Of a DNA stretch of 49,692 nt, positions 49,390 through 49,692 are shown in pieces. This DNA is from Nitrospirota bacterium (GTDB taxonomy: Bacteria > Nitrospirota > Thermodesulfovibrionia > Thermodesulfovibrionales > JdFR-85): NCBI GenBank assembly GCA_015492645.1, contig WGER01000056.1, forward strand, positions 1 to 49,692. Reading direction: 5' to 3'. The notes beneath the pieces were generated by a model that saw nothing but the letters and a program-made list of their open reading frames with translations, made no database searches and was not told where the DNA came from. The first letter of the stretch is position 1; every line of letters begins with the position of its first letter. A program made the translations under genes and the position numbers.

Positions 49390-49692
49390 CTCTATTATAC
49401 ACAGGTTAGCAGTGATAATGGACAGGTTCAAAATTGCCAGAGTGAAGATAACGCGTTAGATCACAACCAGTAGTGACCGTGTTAGATCAAAATTTTGTCC
49501 GTAGAATCTGGACCCTAACTTGCCGATAGAAATGATTATTTTTACCAGGGACTCAGGCCCTGAAACATGATTTATGCGACAGATTTGTCAGGCAGTGCCG
49601 GTTCGGACACAAAGAGGCAAAAGGCGACAGGCAATGGGCAATAGGCAGCACTGCCGGCCTCCTTTAACCCTTGTTCACCCCACAGCGGATAC
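49390..49692. other. Intergenic region upstream of hypE, rich in repeat fragments
   Basis: TATAAT (minus, 49394-49399) is the likely hypE -10 box. Beyond it are a truncated repeat end (AAAATTGCC, 49430-49438), the direct repeat GTTAGATCA (49455-49463 and 49481-49489), and the element copy at 49517-49608. After 49610 the sequence is repetitive-looking (GGCAAAAGGCGACAGG, GGCAGCACTGCCGG). No gene was found. Confidence 0.5.
49517..49608. repeat. Diverged copy of the dispersed palindromic element
   Basis: AACTTGCCGATAGAAATGA (49517-49535), continuing to ACCAGGGACTCAGGCCC (49544-49560), parallels the first 45 bp of the 40551 element (TTGCCGTTAGAAATGG, then GGCAGGGACTCAGCCCC). It then changes to ATTTATGCGACAGATTTG and GGCAGTGCCGGTTCGGAC, which is shared with the copy before larC. 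Confidence 0.5.

Overview
The window reads as chromosomal DNA of a Gram-negative, probably anaerobic or sulfidogenic bacterium with roughly balanced base composition. Pointers are SurA/PrsA-type periplasmic foldases, a lipoprotein, type II secretion pseudopilins, FeoB, HypE, LarC, ADP-forming acyl-CoA synthetase, TrpB2, cobalamin salvage under a B12 riboswitch, and a NifS-like protein of the Archaeoglobus type. The family mix would suit Nitrospirota (Thermodesulfovibrionia-like) or Desulfobacterota, but no rRNA or other decisive marker is present, so this placement is inference. No tRNA, rRNA, CRISPR array or intact transposase gene was seen.

Layout. 1-2626 (+): two tandem subtilisin-like exoproteases with FnIII repeats and Gly-Cys/TM/Arg sorting tails. 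2543-9595 (-): a tightly packed operon of ADP-forming acyl-CoA synthetase, a BioD/DRTGG protein, MoxR, DUF58 and TgpA-like transglutaminase. 9600-9920: a palindromic mobile-element-like sequence. 9924-15158 (+): TrpB2, a cobalamin riboswitch with terminator, a Cys-rich small protein, CobU, CobT, CobS and an unusual FolD. 15174-15649 (-): a TrkH/TrkA deletion remnant. 15740-18145 (-): Rrf2, TusA-like, a NifS-like protein without the PLP lysine, and IscU/NifU, behind a near-perfect leaderless promoter with an overlapping palindromic operator. 18300-24820 (-): ClpA/ClpS, PilZ, TsaC, DUF89 and FeoB with a Fur box. 25012-28899 (-): IspA, GuaA, GuaB. 29173-30345 (+): LarC. 30352-33128 (-): LysR, J-domain protein, HisG. 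33306-37253 (+): two pseudopilins, RNase R and a TIGR02757 protein. 37351-39575 (+): Fe-S-type protein, HEAT-repeat, CBS and HPP proteins. 39578-40489 (-): a cytochrome c/CopD/cytochrome b5 fusion. 40551-40671: a second palindromic element. 40848-44036 (+): TPR protein and ExeA-like ATPase. 44019-49386 (-): HypE, PrsA-like foldase, a small conserved protein, SurA-like foldase, ThiD and RadA.

The most interesting content is: (i) the Rrf2-TusA-NifS-IscU operon, whose NifS-like member has Gln201 in place of the PLP lysine and Ala178 in place of the PLP-contacting Gln but keeps the loop cysteine, suggesting Fe-S assembly fed by a sulfur carrier or by sulfide; (ii) a FolD paralogue with Thr52 and Leu96 in place of the catalytic Lys and Gln of the cyclohydrolase; and (iii) families of short palindromic intergenic elements, two copies of which are flanked by 11-12 bp direct repeats that look like target-site duplications.
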